64,000 nucleotides of DNA from Lepas anatifera. Its lineage: Eukaryota; Arthropoda; Thecostraca; Lepadidae. Under the pieces are notes generated by a model. That model was not told where the DNA came from, did no database searches, and saw only the letters and a program-made list of their open reading frames with translations. The position numbers and the translations under genes are program-made. The DNA is taken from positions 372,001 to 436,000 of the forward strand of contig JAOTON010001276.1 in the NCBI GenBank assembly GCA_034440635.1, read 5' to 3'. This document shows, piece by piece, positions 44,125-55,620 of this stretch (the stretch's first letter is position 1; each line of letters starts with the position of its first letter).

Positions 44125-47100
44125 ATGACCTTTTTACAGTGGAACTGTCGAGGCCTTCGTGCGAATTTTATTGACCTGCACCAGATTTTATCGGATCATA
44201 CCCCGTCTGTCTTATGCCTCCAAGAGACAAAGTTGTCCCCTGGAGCCGTTTTAAATATTCGAAATTATCAGAGTTTTAGAAAAGATATTTTTAGTAATTC
44301 AATAGCATACGGCGGGGTCATGGTTGCGGTGCACCATGCTACTCCTTGTCACCATGTACCTTTAATTACTGTGCTGCAGGCGGTAGTCGCCCGGGTAGAC
44401 CTTGGTTTTACTAAATTGACCGTTTGTTCACTGTATCTCCCACCGGGCGGAAATTTGAATTTAAATGATCTTAATAACTTAGTCGACCAATTACCTACTC
44501 CCTTTCTCTTACTTGGAGATTTTAACGCCCATAACCCAGCTTGGGGGAGCCTACCGGGCGCGCGTGCCCTAGAGGCCGCACGACTGAGCGCTTCCTCCAC
44601 CTTAACTCCCTCTGTATCCTGAACTCGGGTCGCCCCACCCACATTACTCTGCCTTCTGGCTCCCTTTCCTCCATCGATCTTTCAGTTTGTTCTTCGTCTC
44701 TCTCCACCCAGTTCCAATGGAACGTTCTTGATGATCCCCATGGTAGTGATCATTTCCCCATCCTTCTATCCCCAGCCGGCCCGCACGTGGCGGGACCTCG
44801 CCGGAACCGTTGGAATCAAGGGCGTGCGGATTGGTCGGGCTTTGGGGCTGCGTGCAGCGCGGTGGAGCCTCCCCGGAGGCCTCGGCTACCCAAGCTATTG
44901 CAAATTTTAATCAGATGATCCTCACTGCTGCGAAGTATTTTATACCCATGACACGTGGTCAGCCAAAGCACGTCCCGGTGCCTTGGTGGTCCCACGAGTG
45001 CAAAACCGCGATTTTAAAAAGGAAACGGGCTTTTCGTATTTTTAACAGACATTCGACGGCGGCAAATCACGTTAAGTTTAAACGCGCTCGAGCATTTGCA
45101 CGTCGATTGGTCCTTAATGCAAAGAGGAGGTGGTGGGAATCTTATGTGTGTTGTGTAAATCGTTTTACGCCTTTAACACAAGTGTGGATGCGTATTAGGA
45201 GTATGCAGGGAAAGAGTCGTCCTCCGACCGCACCAGTGCTGGATGTGCACGGCACTAAGATAACGGATCCTCGGGAGGTGGCTGAGTGTATGGCGAAGGC
45301 TTTTTCTGAGCGCTGCAGTGACGCGATGCAAAACACAGCTTTCTCACGGATAAGAGAGGTAGCCGAACGAAAGCCTGTCGACTTTGGTCAAAACAATGAT
45401 GCATCGTATAATATGTATTTTTCCATGCCTGAACTCAAAGCTGCACTTTCTAAGGTTAGACCGGTGTCACCCGGCCCTGACAACATTACAAACACCATGC
45501 TATCTCACTTACCAGACTCATCTCTCGTATCACTGCTGAATATTTTTAACAACATATGGGGAAATAATGATTTCCCGGACCAATGGCGTGAAGCACATAT
45601 AATACCTATTCTGAAGCCTGGTAAGACTGGTTTGAGCCCTAATGACTTTCGTCCAATCTCGTTAACTTCGTGTGTAGGAAAATAATTCGAAAAAATGGTG
45701 AACACGCGTCTGGTGTGGTACTTGGAGTCAAATCAGCTTCTCTGTCCTAGTCAGTGTGGTTTCCGCCAGGGCCGCTCCACAGTCGACCATCTTGTTCGTC
45801 TCGATGCTTCTGTGCGGGAGGGTTTTTTACGGAAAGCCCATACTATCGCTATTTTCTTTGACATAGAGCGTGCCTATGATTGCACGTGGAGGCATGGTAT
45901 TTTGCAGAAGCTTTTTGGACTTGGCGTGCGAGGACACATGGGTTGGTTTATTACGAACTTCATGAAAAATAGGTATTTTCGTTTCCGTATTAGCGCTGCT
46001 TTATCGAACCGGTACCAGCAACAGAGTGGCATAGCTCAAGGTTCTGTGAGCTCCATAGCCCTCTTCGCAGTCATGATCAATGATATCGCAAACGATCTTC
46101 CAACAGGTATAAAGCACGCACTTTTCGTTGATGATTTTGCGATGTGGGTGACGGGGTCCACTACCGCTGCTGTGCAGAGGCGGCTTCAACTTGGCCTCGA
46201 CCGCCTGCAGCAGTGGAGCACACGCAACGGGCTGACATTTTCGAGTACTAAAACCAAGTGTATACATTTTTGTAATAGACGTAGCGATTGTGTAGACCCA
46301 GCATTATTCATCTACGGTAATCAGATCGAAGTTGTTGCTGAAACTAGATTCCTTGGGTTAACACTAGACAAAAAACTGACATATGTGCCCCATCTTAAAG
46401 AACTGCGCAGAAAATGTTTCGACTCGCTTAATATTCTCAAGGTATTAACCAAAATGAGGTATGGCGCTGACAGAAAGATGCTTATTATGTTATATAGGGC
46501 GCTCGTCCGTTCCAAGATCGAATACGGTTGCGTTGTGTATGAGGCCGCCTCCCAGTCCGCAAAAAGATTCTCGACACTGTGCACCACCACGCAATTAGAA
46601 TAATAACTGGGGGGTTTCGCACATCTCCAATAATTAGTATGCTAGTTGACGCCGATGAAATGCCGCTGAAAACCCGCCGAAAAATGCTTGCTAGGCGTTA
46701 TGCAATAAAAATTAAACAGTCAGTACATCACCCCACATATCAAACATTTTTTGGTGACGCCCAGCTGCGTCGAATCGATAATGGTACGCGTGCCTCAGCC
46801 CGCCACCCCGGGGTACGGGTTCGGGCTTGGTTGACAGAGGCTGGCATTGACGTTGACCTTGTTGAGCATTATGACGTAGCTACTGTTGAACCATGGGTTG
46901 TGTCGGCGGTCAACACAAACACGAGCTTGCTCGAACAATGCAAACATTTAACACCTGAAGCAATACGCCAGCTATTTATGGATTTTTGTTCTGAGTCTTT
47001 TGAAAATCACGTCCACTTTTATACAGATGGTTCGAAAAATGATGATGGCACGGGCTGTGCATTTTTTGGTGATGGGGTAGAGATGGGTTTTAGTTTGCCA

Positions 47101-47850
47101 CGCGAAGCATCTGTTTTTAGCTCTGAACTGTATGCAATTTTTCGGTGTTTGGACCAGGTGTCCAGGTCGAGGGCAAGACAGTTCGTTATTTTTACCGACT
47201 CACTATCCTCTTTACAGGCCTTGAAATCTGTTTACTTTTATACTGCATCGACGTCTTTTCTATTGGTTCTTATAAGACAGAAGTTGCACAGTCTGAAGGA
47301 AAAGGGGAAAAATGTTGTGATTGTGTGGATTCCAAGCCATTGTGGCATCAGTGGCAATGAACGGGTAGATGCAGCGGCAAAAGCTGCAGTAGAACGTGAC
47401 GTCCCCCCTGGCCTTCATGTTCCATTTTTCGACCTATATGCTCTCGTTAAGAAGTTTTTAGTAAGTGACTGGCAGCGGAGATGGAATGAGGATCCTAGAG
47501 GAGCCAAGTTGAGAAGCATCAAACCTAAACTAGGAAAATGGTTTTCGAGCAGCGCTGGATCCAGGAGAGAGGAGGTTGTTCTGTCGAGGTTGCGGATCGG
47601 CCACACTCATGCCACGCACTATTTCCGCTTGAGTGGAGAGGATCCGCCGCACTGCACGCGCTGCGGCGACCCGCTGAGTGTGAGCCATGTTCTCGTCGAG
47701 TGCCCGGACTATGAGATTGAGAGGCTTAGACACCTGGGGGGATCACCCTCATTGGTGTCTCTTTTGGGAGAGTTTCCGACCGTTGACCTTTCACGTATTT
47801 TATCGTTTCTAAGGAGCATCGATTTTAATGTTATTTACTCGCCGACCTAG
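44125..47850 (+). pseudogene. LINE ORF2 polyprotein, copy E+
   Basis: ATG at 44125 (MTFLQWNCRG), 65 bases after the ORF1 stop. Same domain order and motifs as the E- ORF2. Breaks: five G at 44543-44547 (six needed), TAA at 45683-45685 replacing the Leu of GKLFEKM, and five A at 46561-46565 (six in E-). RNase H (YTDGSK, SSELYAIF, FTDSLSSLQAL) and the C-terminal finger are intact, and the end FNVIYSPT is normal. Confidence 0.92.
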
Positions 47851-48040
47851 GTTGTGATTTGACAATGTGTTATTCTATTATTATTATTTATGTGTTCATG
47901 ATTTTTTTTTAACTTCTGACACAGCTTTAGTCCCGTGAGCTGTTGAAACGCCTCTGTATATATTTTACTTAGTGTTATGGGCGCCACATGACCTTTGTTG
48001 TCGGCGCGCCCTAAACCACCAATTATGATGATGATGATTA

Positions 48041-48325
48041 GACAATGTATTGGATAATTTAGAGCGGGACAAGATACTACAGAGACGAGAGATTAATAGA
48101 CGCACATGTTTACCGCGTGGTAACGTAACCGGAAGAGAGCGATCGCATCCTTGCAACGCTGCAGTCTCCGGAAACATATTTCCTATTGTTTACATTTTTA
48201 CCGGTTCCAAACTTCCCTAAAACTGGCATTCGCGCCGATACTACATTGAGCCGAACTGGCAACCGCGACAATAATCAAACAGTGTAAACAACACATCGGT
48301 TGCGACCGCGAATGCAACCACAACA
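48041..48325 (-). repeat. gypsy 3' LTR, lacking its last 98 bp
   Basis: Matches 59520-59804 base for base as far as I can see and starts (minus strand) with TGTTGTG. It stops at 48041, where the tail of LINE E+ begins; the missing part corresponds to 59420-59517. Confidence 0.95.
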
Positions 48326-48339
48326 CCGCCCCTTCTTTT
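48326..48339 (-). other. gypsy polypurine tract
   Basis: AAAAGAAGGGGCGG on the minus strand, directly before the LTR start TGTTGTG: the expected plus-strand primer. Confidence 0.75.
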
Positions 48340-48387
48340 AACTAAAACCCCTGACTAGGTATCCTACACACATCGATACACACAAGC

Positions 48388-48650
48388 TCACGGCGAATAC
48401 CTATTTGGCGCCCTCACGGTACGCCCACTGCGACGCGGTGGCCTGGTCGGAGTATAAGGCTCCTCTAACTGTTCGGCCGTCGCTGGACCTACGCTGTCAC
48501 GTGGAGGCGGTGACGGTGTTGGAGACGGAGCAAGGTCTGGGCTGTGCGGTGCAGACTCAGGAGACGGCGCCCTCTCACTTACCTCTGGGGTTGTTCCCTC
48601 ACAACCAGCCACCAACCTCCTGGCGTGTACTCGTTCACCAGTGCTCACAC
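48388..48650 (-). pseudogene. gypsy Pol C-terminal tail (separated by LINE B)
   Basis: About 85 residues, Pro/Ser-rich and ending with RRSGRTVRAPNRYSP, a usual end of gypsy-type integrases. The frame runs straight into the target duplication GTGCTCACAC; on the far side of LINE B (55621) the integrase continues in the same frame. The stop is at 48388. It is a pseudogene only because of the LINE insertion. Confidence 0.88.
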
Positions 48651-49775
48651 AGCAGGGGACCGATTTTCATCTGCTGGACTTGTTGGCACCTGCTGACTGG
48701 TCCGGCACATGGATAATTGGGCACGGGATGTGACGACACCCGCGACCCCAGTTGGCAGGATGGGTTTCGCCCCTCGTCTTCGGGCAAGAGGCCAAATCGA
48801 AACTGCCATCCTCATCCTATCTTGGCCTTCCTAAATTCAAATCCCACCAACTCCTTGTTCCTTTTCCTCCTCTTTCCTTATTTCCTTATCTCTCCATGTC
48901 TTTCCACCCGTATCCTTTCTGTCCACTCCTAAACACCTCTCCTGCCCACTGTCTGCGTTGTCTGGCCCGGCGTGTCTCCGCGGGTGGCGGGGGTGTGTGC
49001 ACTCTGGCTCGTCTTGAGTGTGGACACCTCGGTCGCGTGCGGCGCGCGTCTGGGCTGGACAGCGCAGACCGACCCTCCTCCTTTTCCAACTCATAACTTC
49101 CCAGTTACCCACATTATCCCAGTATCATGGGCGTCCTTGCACGTGCCTATGATTCCTGGATGGTCTGGGTGTATGTGGGCCTCCGGCTCGTGTGACTGGC
49201 GATTGGATCCCCTATTCGCCGGCCCTGCGGGCCGGGGGCTCGCTTCTCTCGGACCAGCCGGGAATCAGTTGTGACGAGCAGGTGGTAGTCGCTTGCTCCG
49301 ATGAGGCCGTGCGAGGGCGCCTGTCTTTTTAAGGTGAGCTGCGCACCGACCCGTACCCCGGGATGAAGGAGTCCCTGTAGCTGAGCTGAGGGAGGCGCTG
49401 TGTTCGTTCGTCGTCCTCTAGCAACACTCTACTTTGATCTGGATTTCCGCAAGGGCGGGGAACTCTTGAGGGCATCGACAAGAGTAGCAGCATTGTAAAA
49501 GTCTGTTGGCCTTTGGTGGGGCTCGGCTGCCCCTCCCTCCTTGGGTGAGGTCCCAACTTCACCCGGGGAGGGTGGGGTGTCAGGCCCCGCCCGGGGTCGT
49601 CTAGGCTAGGTGCAAGGGGGGACCGTTGTCGGGGCAGGGGGGTTTGGTGAGTCTCTCTCCTCCCTCTGTAACGGCGGCGTCTCCCCCCGTATAGCCAGCC
49701 CGTGCGTCGTCTCGCCTCGTAGCACCCTCGTCGGAAGGGGGGCGCACGTGGCTGGTTGAATTTAAGAACTTTTTC
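48651..49775 (+). promoter_or_regulatory. LINE 5' leader, copy B
   Basis: Shared leader; starts AGCAGGGGACC without the upstream half of the terminal inverted repeat. Confidence 0.7.
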
Positions 49776-51405
49776 ATGGATACACTCAACACCGCAAACC
49801 CCTCCCCTCCCCTCCCCTTCAGGGTGGTGGGAACGAAACTGCCGGCTCTCAAAGGGCCACTTTAAAGCCCTCCCGCCCGCGTGTTGTAATGATTCGGGGT
49901 GTAGACAGCCCCCTATCATCACTTTCGCCGTTTCAACGCAAGGAGGCATGTGACCGACTTGGCAAGGTGATGAGGTGCAGCTGCCTTCGGGACGGCGTCC
50001 TGGAGGTGGAGCTCATTAGCCCAGCAGATGCACAGCGTGCACTCGAAACGACAGAACTGCGATACACGAAGCGAGAAGCGGAGCAGAGGAAAGTAGTAAA
50101 GGTGAAAGTCACGATTGTACCACACAAGACAAAGAATTTTTCGAAGGGTGTCATTACATGTTTTGATCTGAAAGGGGTTCCGGATGAGGAGATAGTTGAT
50201 GGACTCATGGAGAGCGGTGTAGTGGAGGCGAGGAGAGTGCGGCGAAAAGTAGGAGGGATTCTCGAGGAGACTGACACTGTGATACTGACCTTTGATAGTG
50301 TAGATTTGCCGGCGGACGTGAATGTCGGATATGTGAAGATTCGGGTCAGGCCCTATGTTCCCAACCCGATGCGGTGCTTTTCCTGCCAACGCTATGGTCA
50401 TACAGCCAGATTTTGTAAGGGAGAGAAAGTGTGTGAGCGATGTGGATCAAACAAGCATGACGGAAGGGACTGTGACGCACGAGCACTTTACTGCATAAAC
50501 TGTAAAGGATCACACTCTGCAAATGATAAAAACTGCCCACGTATGAAGACAGAAAAGGAGATTCTTTCTATCATGGTCGCGAAACGTATTCCATTTAGGG
50601 CTGCGAGGGAAGCCTATGAGACCTCCTACCCTCAGAGATCATATGCAGAGACAGTGGGCGGAATAGCGACCGCCGTAGCGGCGCCCTCAAGGACGCCAGC
50701 GACACCGCGGATGACCCCGGAGGAGGTCATCCGTTCCCTGACCCTGGCGGACTTTATCCGCCTGGCAGGGAGGATGGGGCTGGTCATTTCTGGCCAGCCC
50801 GCCGCCCCGACATCGCAGCCGGAGGCGGCACCTCCTCAACCCATCCCTCCCGCCCCTCCCCCGCCGCCTGTGGCCCCGGCTGGGGTGGGGGCGGGGAGCA
50901 GGGGACCACTCCTGCCCCCAACACCCCGTCTGAGACTCCCGCCACTCCGAGGCAAAGGGTGCCCTTGGTGGCACCGGAGCCTGACCCCCCTCAAGCGACC
51001 GAGGGTTGGACGACGGTGGGCAAGGGTGGGAAGCGACGTCAACTGCCGTCCCCAGTCCAGCCCCCCGTTGAAATCTCTGTTGACGGTGAGCCCTCTACCT
51101 CTACTCCTGCCTTTTCTCCTCTGTCCGATAATCAGCCCTCTCCGCCTCCCCCACCGCCGCCGACGTCGGTTGCGGCTGTCAGGAGGCAGTTTGAGGGGTC
51201 ACGGAGGGAGGATAGCACTAGGGGAAGATCTCCCACCAAACGTGTGGCATCCGGGACTCCTCCAGGCCAGCCACAACCTTCTAAAGCCCGAGCAGCATCA
51301 ATAGGGACATCTAGGCCTGGGGCATCGTCTCGACCCAGGCAAAGTGGGGCGCCCTCTGGGCCCCCAAAGAAAACCTATGGGCCAGGAGGCCCATACTGGA
51401 AATAG
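49776..51405 (+). pseudogene. LINE ORF1, copy B
   Basis: ATG at 49776. The frame changes before 49889, then is open through the RRM-like block (MIRGVDSPLSSLSPFQRKEA), TKNFSKGVI and three knuckles (CFSCQRYGHTARFC, CERCGSNKHDGRDC, CINC variant). It changes again near 50880, where one G is missing in a G-rich run relative to copy A, and the basic C-terminus ends GGPYWK. At the site of the ORF1 break in A (7138) this copy has the open-frame length. Confidence 0.88.
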
Positions 51406-51454
51406 CAAGTAGCTCCTCTGGTAGGCGCTCACCCTAACTTCCACCCCCATCATT

Positions 51455-54400
51455 AACACGTTTTTGCAGTGGAACTGTCGTGGAATTCGCACCAGCGCCG
51501 GGGATCTCCAGGCTTTTATGAGATCCAGGGGACTGGCAGCTATATGCCTGCAAGAAACTAAACTCTCAGCTGAGATCCCTTTCTCCCTTACAGGTTTTTC
51601 AATATTTCGAAAGGATTTACAACGTAACCCAGTCGCCCACGGTGGTGTTCTTCTCGCAATCAATAATTATATACCAGCAAAGCAAATATCACTCCAAACA
51701 CGGCTGCAAGCCGTGGCAGCACGTATATATATCGCTCGAAGGCAGATTTCGCTCTGCTCTATATACCTACCCCCTGGGGTAGACATGCCCACTCGTGAAC
51801 TAAATTTGCTTATATCTGAGCTACCACCGCCCATCCTTCTCTTGGGAGACTTTAATGCTCACCACACCGCTTGGGGGTGTGAAGATATTAACTCTCGGGG
51901 TCGGCACCTCGATCATTTTATCCAGGGTGTGAGCCTTTGTATTTTAAACACCGGAGCACCAACACATCTTACTATTCCATCCGTTCGGGAATCGGCATTG
52001 GATCTTAGCCTTTGCAGCCCAGAGCTATCTCCTCTGTTTAGCTGGGCTGTGTGCAGTGACCCCATGGGAAGTGACCATTTCCCTGTTTTAGTGACTTGTG
52101 ACAACACATCTGTTTTAGGCACGAGACCGCAACGTTGGAAGATGAAAAATGCTGATATGTCCTTATTTAGCTCCCTCGTGGATGACTATTTGGAAACCTT
52201 TTTCAACCCAAACACCGTTCACAGTCGACCAATTTACAGCTATCCTCCGAGACGCTTATGCTTCTATACCGCGAACATCAAAAAACCCTCGGCGACCACC
52301 GGTACCGTGGTGGAGCATGGAATGCCGTGACGCTGTCCGAGAGCGGCGGCGCGCTTACAGACAGTTTAAACGAAATTCCACTCAGCAAAACTTAAATATG
52401 TATCGGAAATCTCGAGCCGCCTGCAGGCGCACAATAAAACAAGCTAAGAGAAAATGTTGGAGAGAATACGTAGGTAAACTGAATCGATTTACGCCATTGT
52501 CTCAAGTGTTTGGTCAAATCCGCCGTATCGAAGGTAGGTCGGTCTTCACACCACTACCAACTCTGCAGATTGGTGGTAGGAATATATTCAATCCAACAGA
52601 AGTAGCCGACTGTATAGGAAATGCGATTGCACAGCGCTGTAGTTCAGTTAGGGAGGATGTCTCATTTATGCGATATAAAACCCTAGCTGAACAGAAAAGT
52701 ATACATTTTGGAACCACCAGCACACTGTCATACAATAAGCCCTTTACCTTGCATGAGCTAGCGGCAGCCATTCGTGGGCTCCACCCTGTGGCCGAGGGAC
52801 CGGATTTAATTCACAATGATATGTTTAAAGCACTATCGCAGAGCGCACTCAGGGTACTGCTGGCATCATTTAATATGATGTGGGAGTCCGGCGAATTTAT
52901 ACCGGCGTGGCGGGAGGCTATAGTGATACCAATCCTTAAACCTGGTAAATCTGGATTGGACCCTTTGCACTTTAGGCCGATCTCGCTTACCTCGTGCATG
53001 TGCAAGTTGTTCGAAAAAATAGTGAATGTAAGACTCGTTTGGTATTTGGAAAGCCGGGGCATCATCAATAACAACCAGTGTGGGTTTCGTAGAGGCCGCA
53101 GTACGGTGGACCACTTGGTATCACTTGACACCTCAGTGCGAATTGCATTTAAAGAGAGGCGTCACCTGGGAGCCGTCTTCTTTGACGCCATTGCCGCTTA
53201 TGATACAGCGTGGCGACATGGTATCCTTTTAAAGTTGCATAAGTGTGGTATCAGAGGTCAGATGGGGTTCTTTATGAAAAATTTTTTGACTGATAGGACG
53301 TTCCGTGTCAGAGTAGGTGGTACATACTCAAACACCTTTTATCAAGAAGAAGGCATTCCGCAAGGGAGCGTCTCTAGTATCTGCCTCTTCGCTCTGGCCA
53401 TAAATGACGTCACACATTCACTCCCACCTTCCATTCAGGCATCCATTTTCGTGGACGACATCGCAGTATGGGCAAAGGCTTCAACAACGCCGGCACTTTC
53501 CCGTCAGCTCCAGCTGGCCGTGAACCATCTGGAACGCTGGAGTAGTGAAAATGGATTATATTTTTCGACCGAAAAAACCGCTGGTGTTCATTTCTGTCGC
53601 AGGCGCAGGACCTGTCCGGAACCTATGGTATCGTTGCGCGGTAAAACTATCACTTTCCAACCGACAGCAAAGTTTCTCGGAGTAACGTTTGATAAACGGC
53701 TGACATACAACGCACACATTAGGAATATACGTGACAAGTGTTTTAAATAATTGAATGCCTTAAAATGTGCATCTCGTCTATCGTACGGAGCGGACAGGAA
53801 GACACTTCTCATTCTCTATCGGTCTCTTGTTCGCTCCAAGATGGATTACGCCTGTTTTGTATACGATTCTGCGTCGGAATCAGCTAAACGCTGTTTAGAT
53901 ACGATTCACCATAGTGCACTCCGAGTGGCCACAGGTGCGTTTAGGACAACACCGTGCTCCAGCTTGTTGGTGGAAGCAAATGAACCACCTCTCGCATTGC
54001 GACGGCGCCTGCTCGGGCAGCGTTACGCCTGTAAGCTGGCTCAGTCTCCGTCACACCCAACATATAACGCAGTTTTTCGCGGAACATGCTACGGCTGTTT
54101 GTGAACGTGCAAAGAGGAATCCCACTGGGCGTACGCGTCCAACGTTTCTCGGCCGAAAGTGGTATCCAGCCGAGTGTTGTGACTCATAGCGAGCTTTCAG
54201 ACATCCCTCCTTGGGAACTTATCTGCCCAAAAACCGACATGACTCTCGCAGGGAAAACCAAATCCGATACTATCCCTACTGAATTTAAACAATTGGCGCT
54301 CGAACACATTGCACAGTATGCAGATCATGTGTCGTTCTACACTGACGGATCAAAAACTGATGTTGGAGTGGGATGCGCTTTTGTTACGGATACAGTAACA

Positions 54401-55159
54401 AGAAATTTCTCACTTTCATCTTTTGCATCGGTTTTCACCTCTGAACTCACCGCCTTGGATAAGGCTCTATGCTTTATCGAAGTTAGTGATGCCACGAAAT
54501 ACGTTATTTTCACCGATAGCCTTAGCAGCATTCAAGCTGTGAGTGGTTTCAACCCAAGTGATGGACTTGTTTTAAACATTGTCCTGCGCTTAACTCGCCT
54601 TGCCAGACTGGGAAAGTATGTAACACTCTGCTGGATCCCAAGTCATGTTGGAATACAATTGAATGAAGTGGCAGACGCAGCGGCCCGACGTGCTTCCCGT
54701 AGGCCCTGCAGGCGTGCGCAACGAATCCCCGCTAGAGATTTGTACCCATATATATGTACCCACCTTCGCAGTGTATGGCAAGAACAATGGAATAATATAA
54801 TAAATAACAAGTTGAAAGTTATCAAACCTGAGATCGGTGAGTGGCCATCCTCGCTGCGGCCTAACCGCCGTGAGGAGGTGGCGTTGTGTCGATTGCGGAC
54901 TGGCCACACGCTGGCCACTCACCGATATCTGTTATGCGGCGAACCTCGACCACAATGTCAGCGATGTGCGGCGCCCCTGTCGGTCCGACACGTGCTGGTC
55001 TCATGCCCGGAATATGCTAGACGCAGGTCTTTGCATTTTGGCGTGCACCGGCAGGAGTCCACACTTTTAGAATTGATCGGCCGTGACTCCAGTATGGTTG
55101 AACAGGTGCTGTCCTATCTTAGAGACATTGACTTTACGATAATATTTGATCCTGGTTAA
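51455..55159 (+). pseudogene. LINE ORF2 polyprotein, copy B
   Basis: Same protein as ORF2 of A, with its complete C-terminus (FTIIFDPG, stop 55157-55159). As in A, AAC replaces the start ATG used in other families. Breaks relative to A: an extra T near 52200, an in-frame 3-base loss near 52255, TCA changed to TAA at 53748-53750 and a lost base near 54075. RT (FVDDIAVW), RNase H (YTDGSK, FTDSLSSIQA) and the terminal zinc finger are readable. Confidence 0.92.
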
Positions 55160-55620
55160 AAGCGTGTGTTGTGGTAGTCAACCGCGCTGATAGGCGCCTG
55201 GCGCCGATTTGGCGGGTCCTCCCTTTCGCTCCGGGGCCTTTCAAGTCTCGGAGCGACGGGGAGGGCCTCCGTTAGACGTCGGGCTTGGGTCCGGCGTCTA
55301 GGCTGCCCCCGCGCCCCCGGGCCCCTGGGTCCGTTGGCGCGGGGTGGGCGCCGGAAGTGATGCCCCGGCGCCCCGCGCCGGCGCCTGCCGGCGCGGTAAA
55401 CCTGTTTGAATCTGTGACCATGCATCCGTGCAGTGAAAATCATAACTACGATGTGAAAGATTCACTCTTTAATGTAAATATTAGTTCACTGTAGACGAGA
55501 CTTTACTTTCCCCTAAAGACAGACAAATTTATAAGCTTTGACTGCAGAGAAGTGTTATGGGCGCTATATGACCTCGCAGGTTGGGGCGCCCCTAAAACCC
55601 AATAATCAATCAATCAATCA

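Larger units (their letters stand above)
37389..48039 (+). mobile_element. Full-length I-like LINE, copy E+, carrying LINE D
   Basis: Leader 37389-42405 (interrupted by D), ORF1 42406-44059, ORF2 44125-47850, hairpin 47979-48011 and an ATG-repeat tail to about 48039. The left neighbour is the ORF1 of E-; the right neighbour is an internal point of a gypsy LTR. These flanks do not match each other, so the original insertion site has been rearranged. Confidence 0.92.
48651..55620 (+). mobile_element. Full-length I-like LINE, copy B, inside gypsy integrase
   Basis: Leader 48651-49775, ORF1 49776-51405, ORF2 51455-55159, GC-rich 3' UTR, hairpin 55559-55591 and an AATC-repeat tail. A perfect 10 bp target duplication, GTGCTCACAC, lies at 48641-48650 and 55621-55630. 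Close sister of A throughout. The 5' end lacks the initial CCCC seen in other copies, so it may be shortened by a few bases. Confidence 0.96.
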
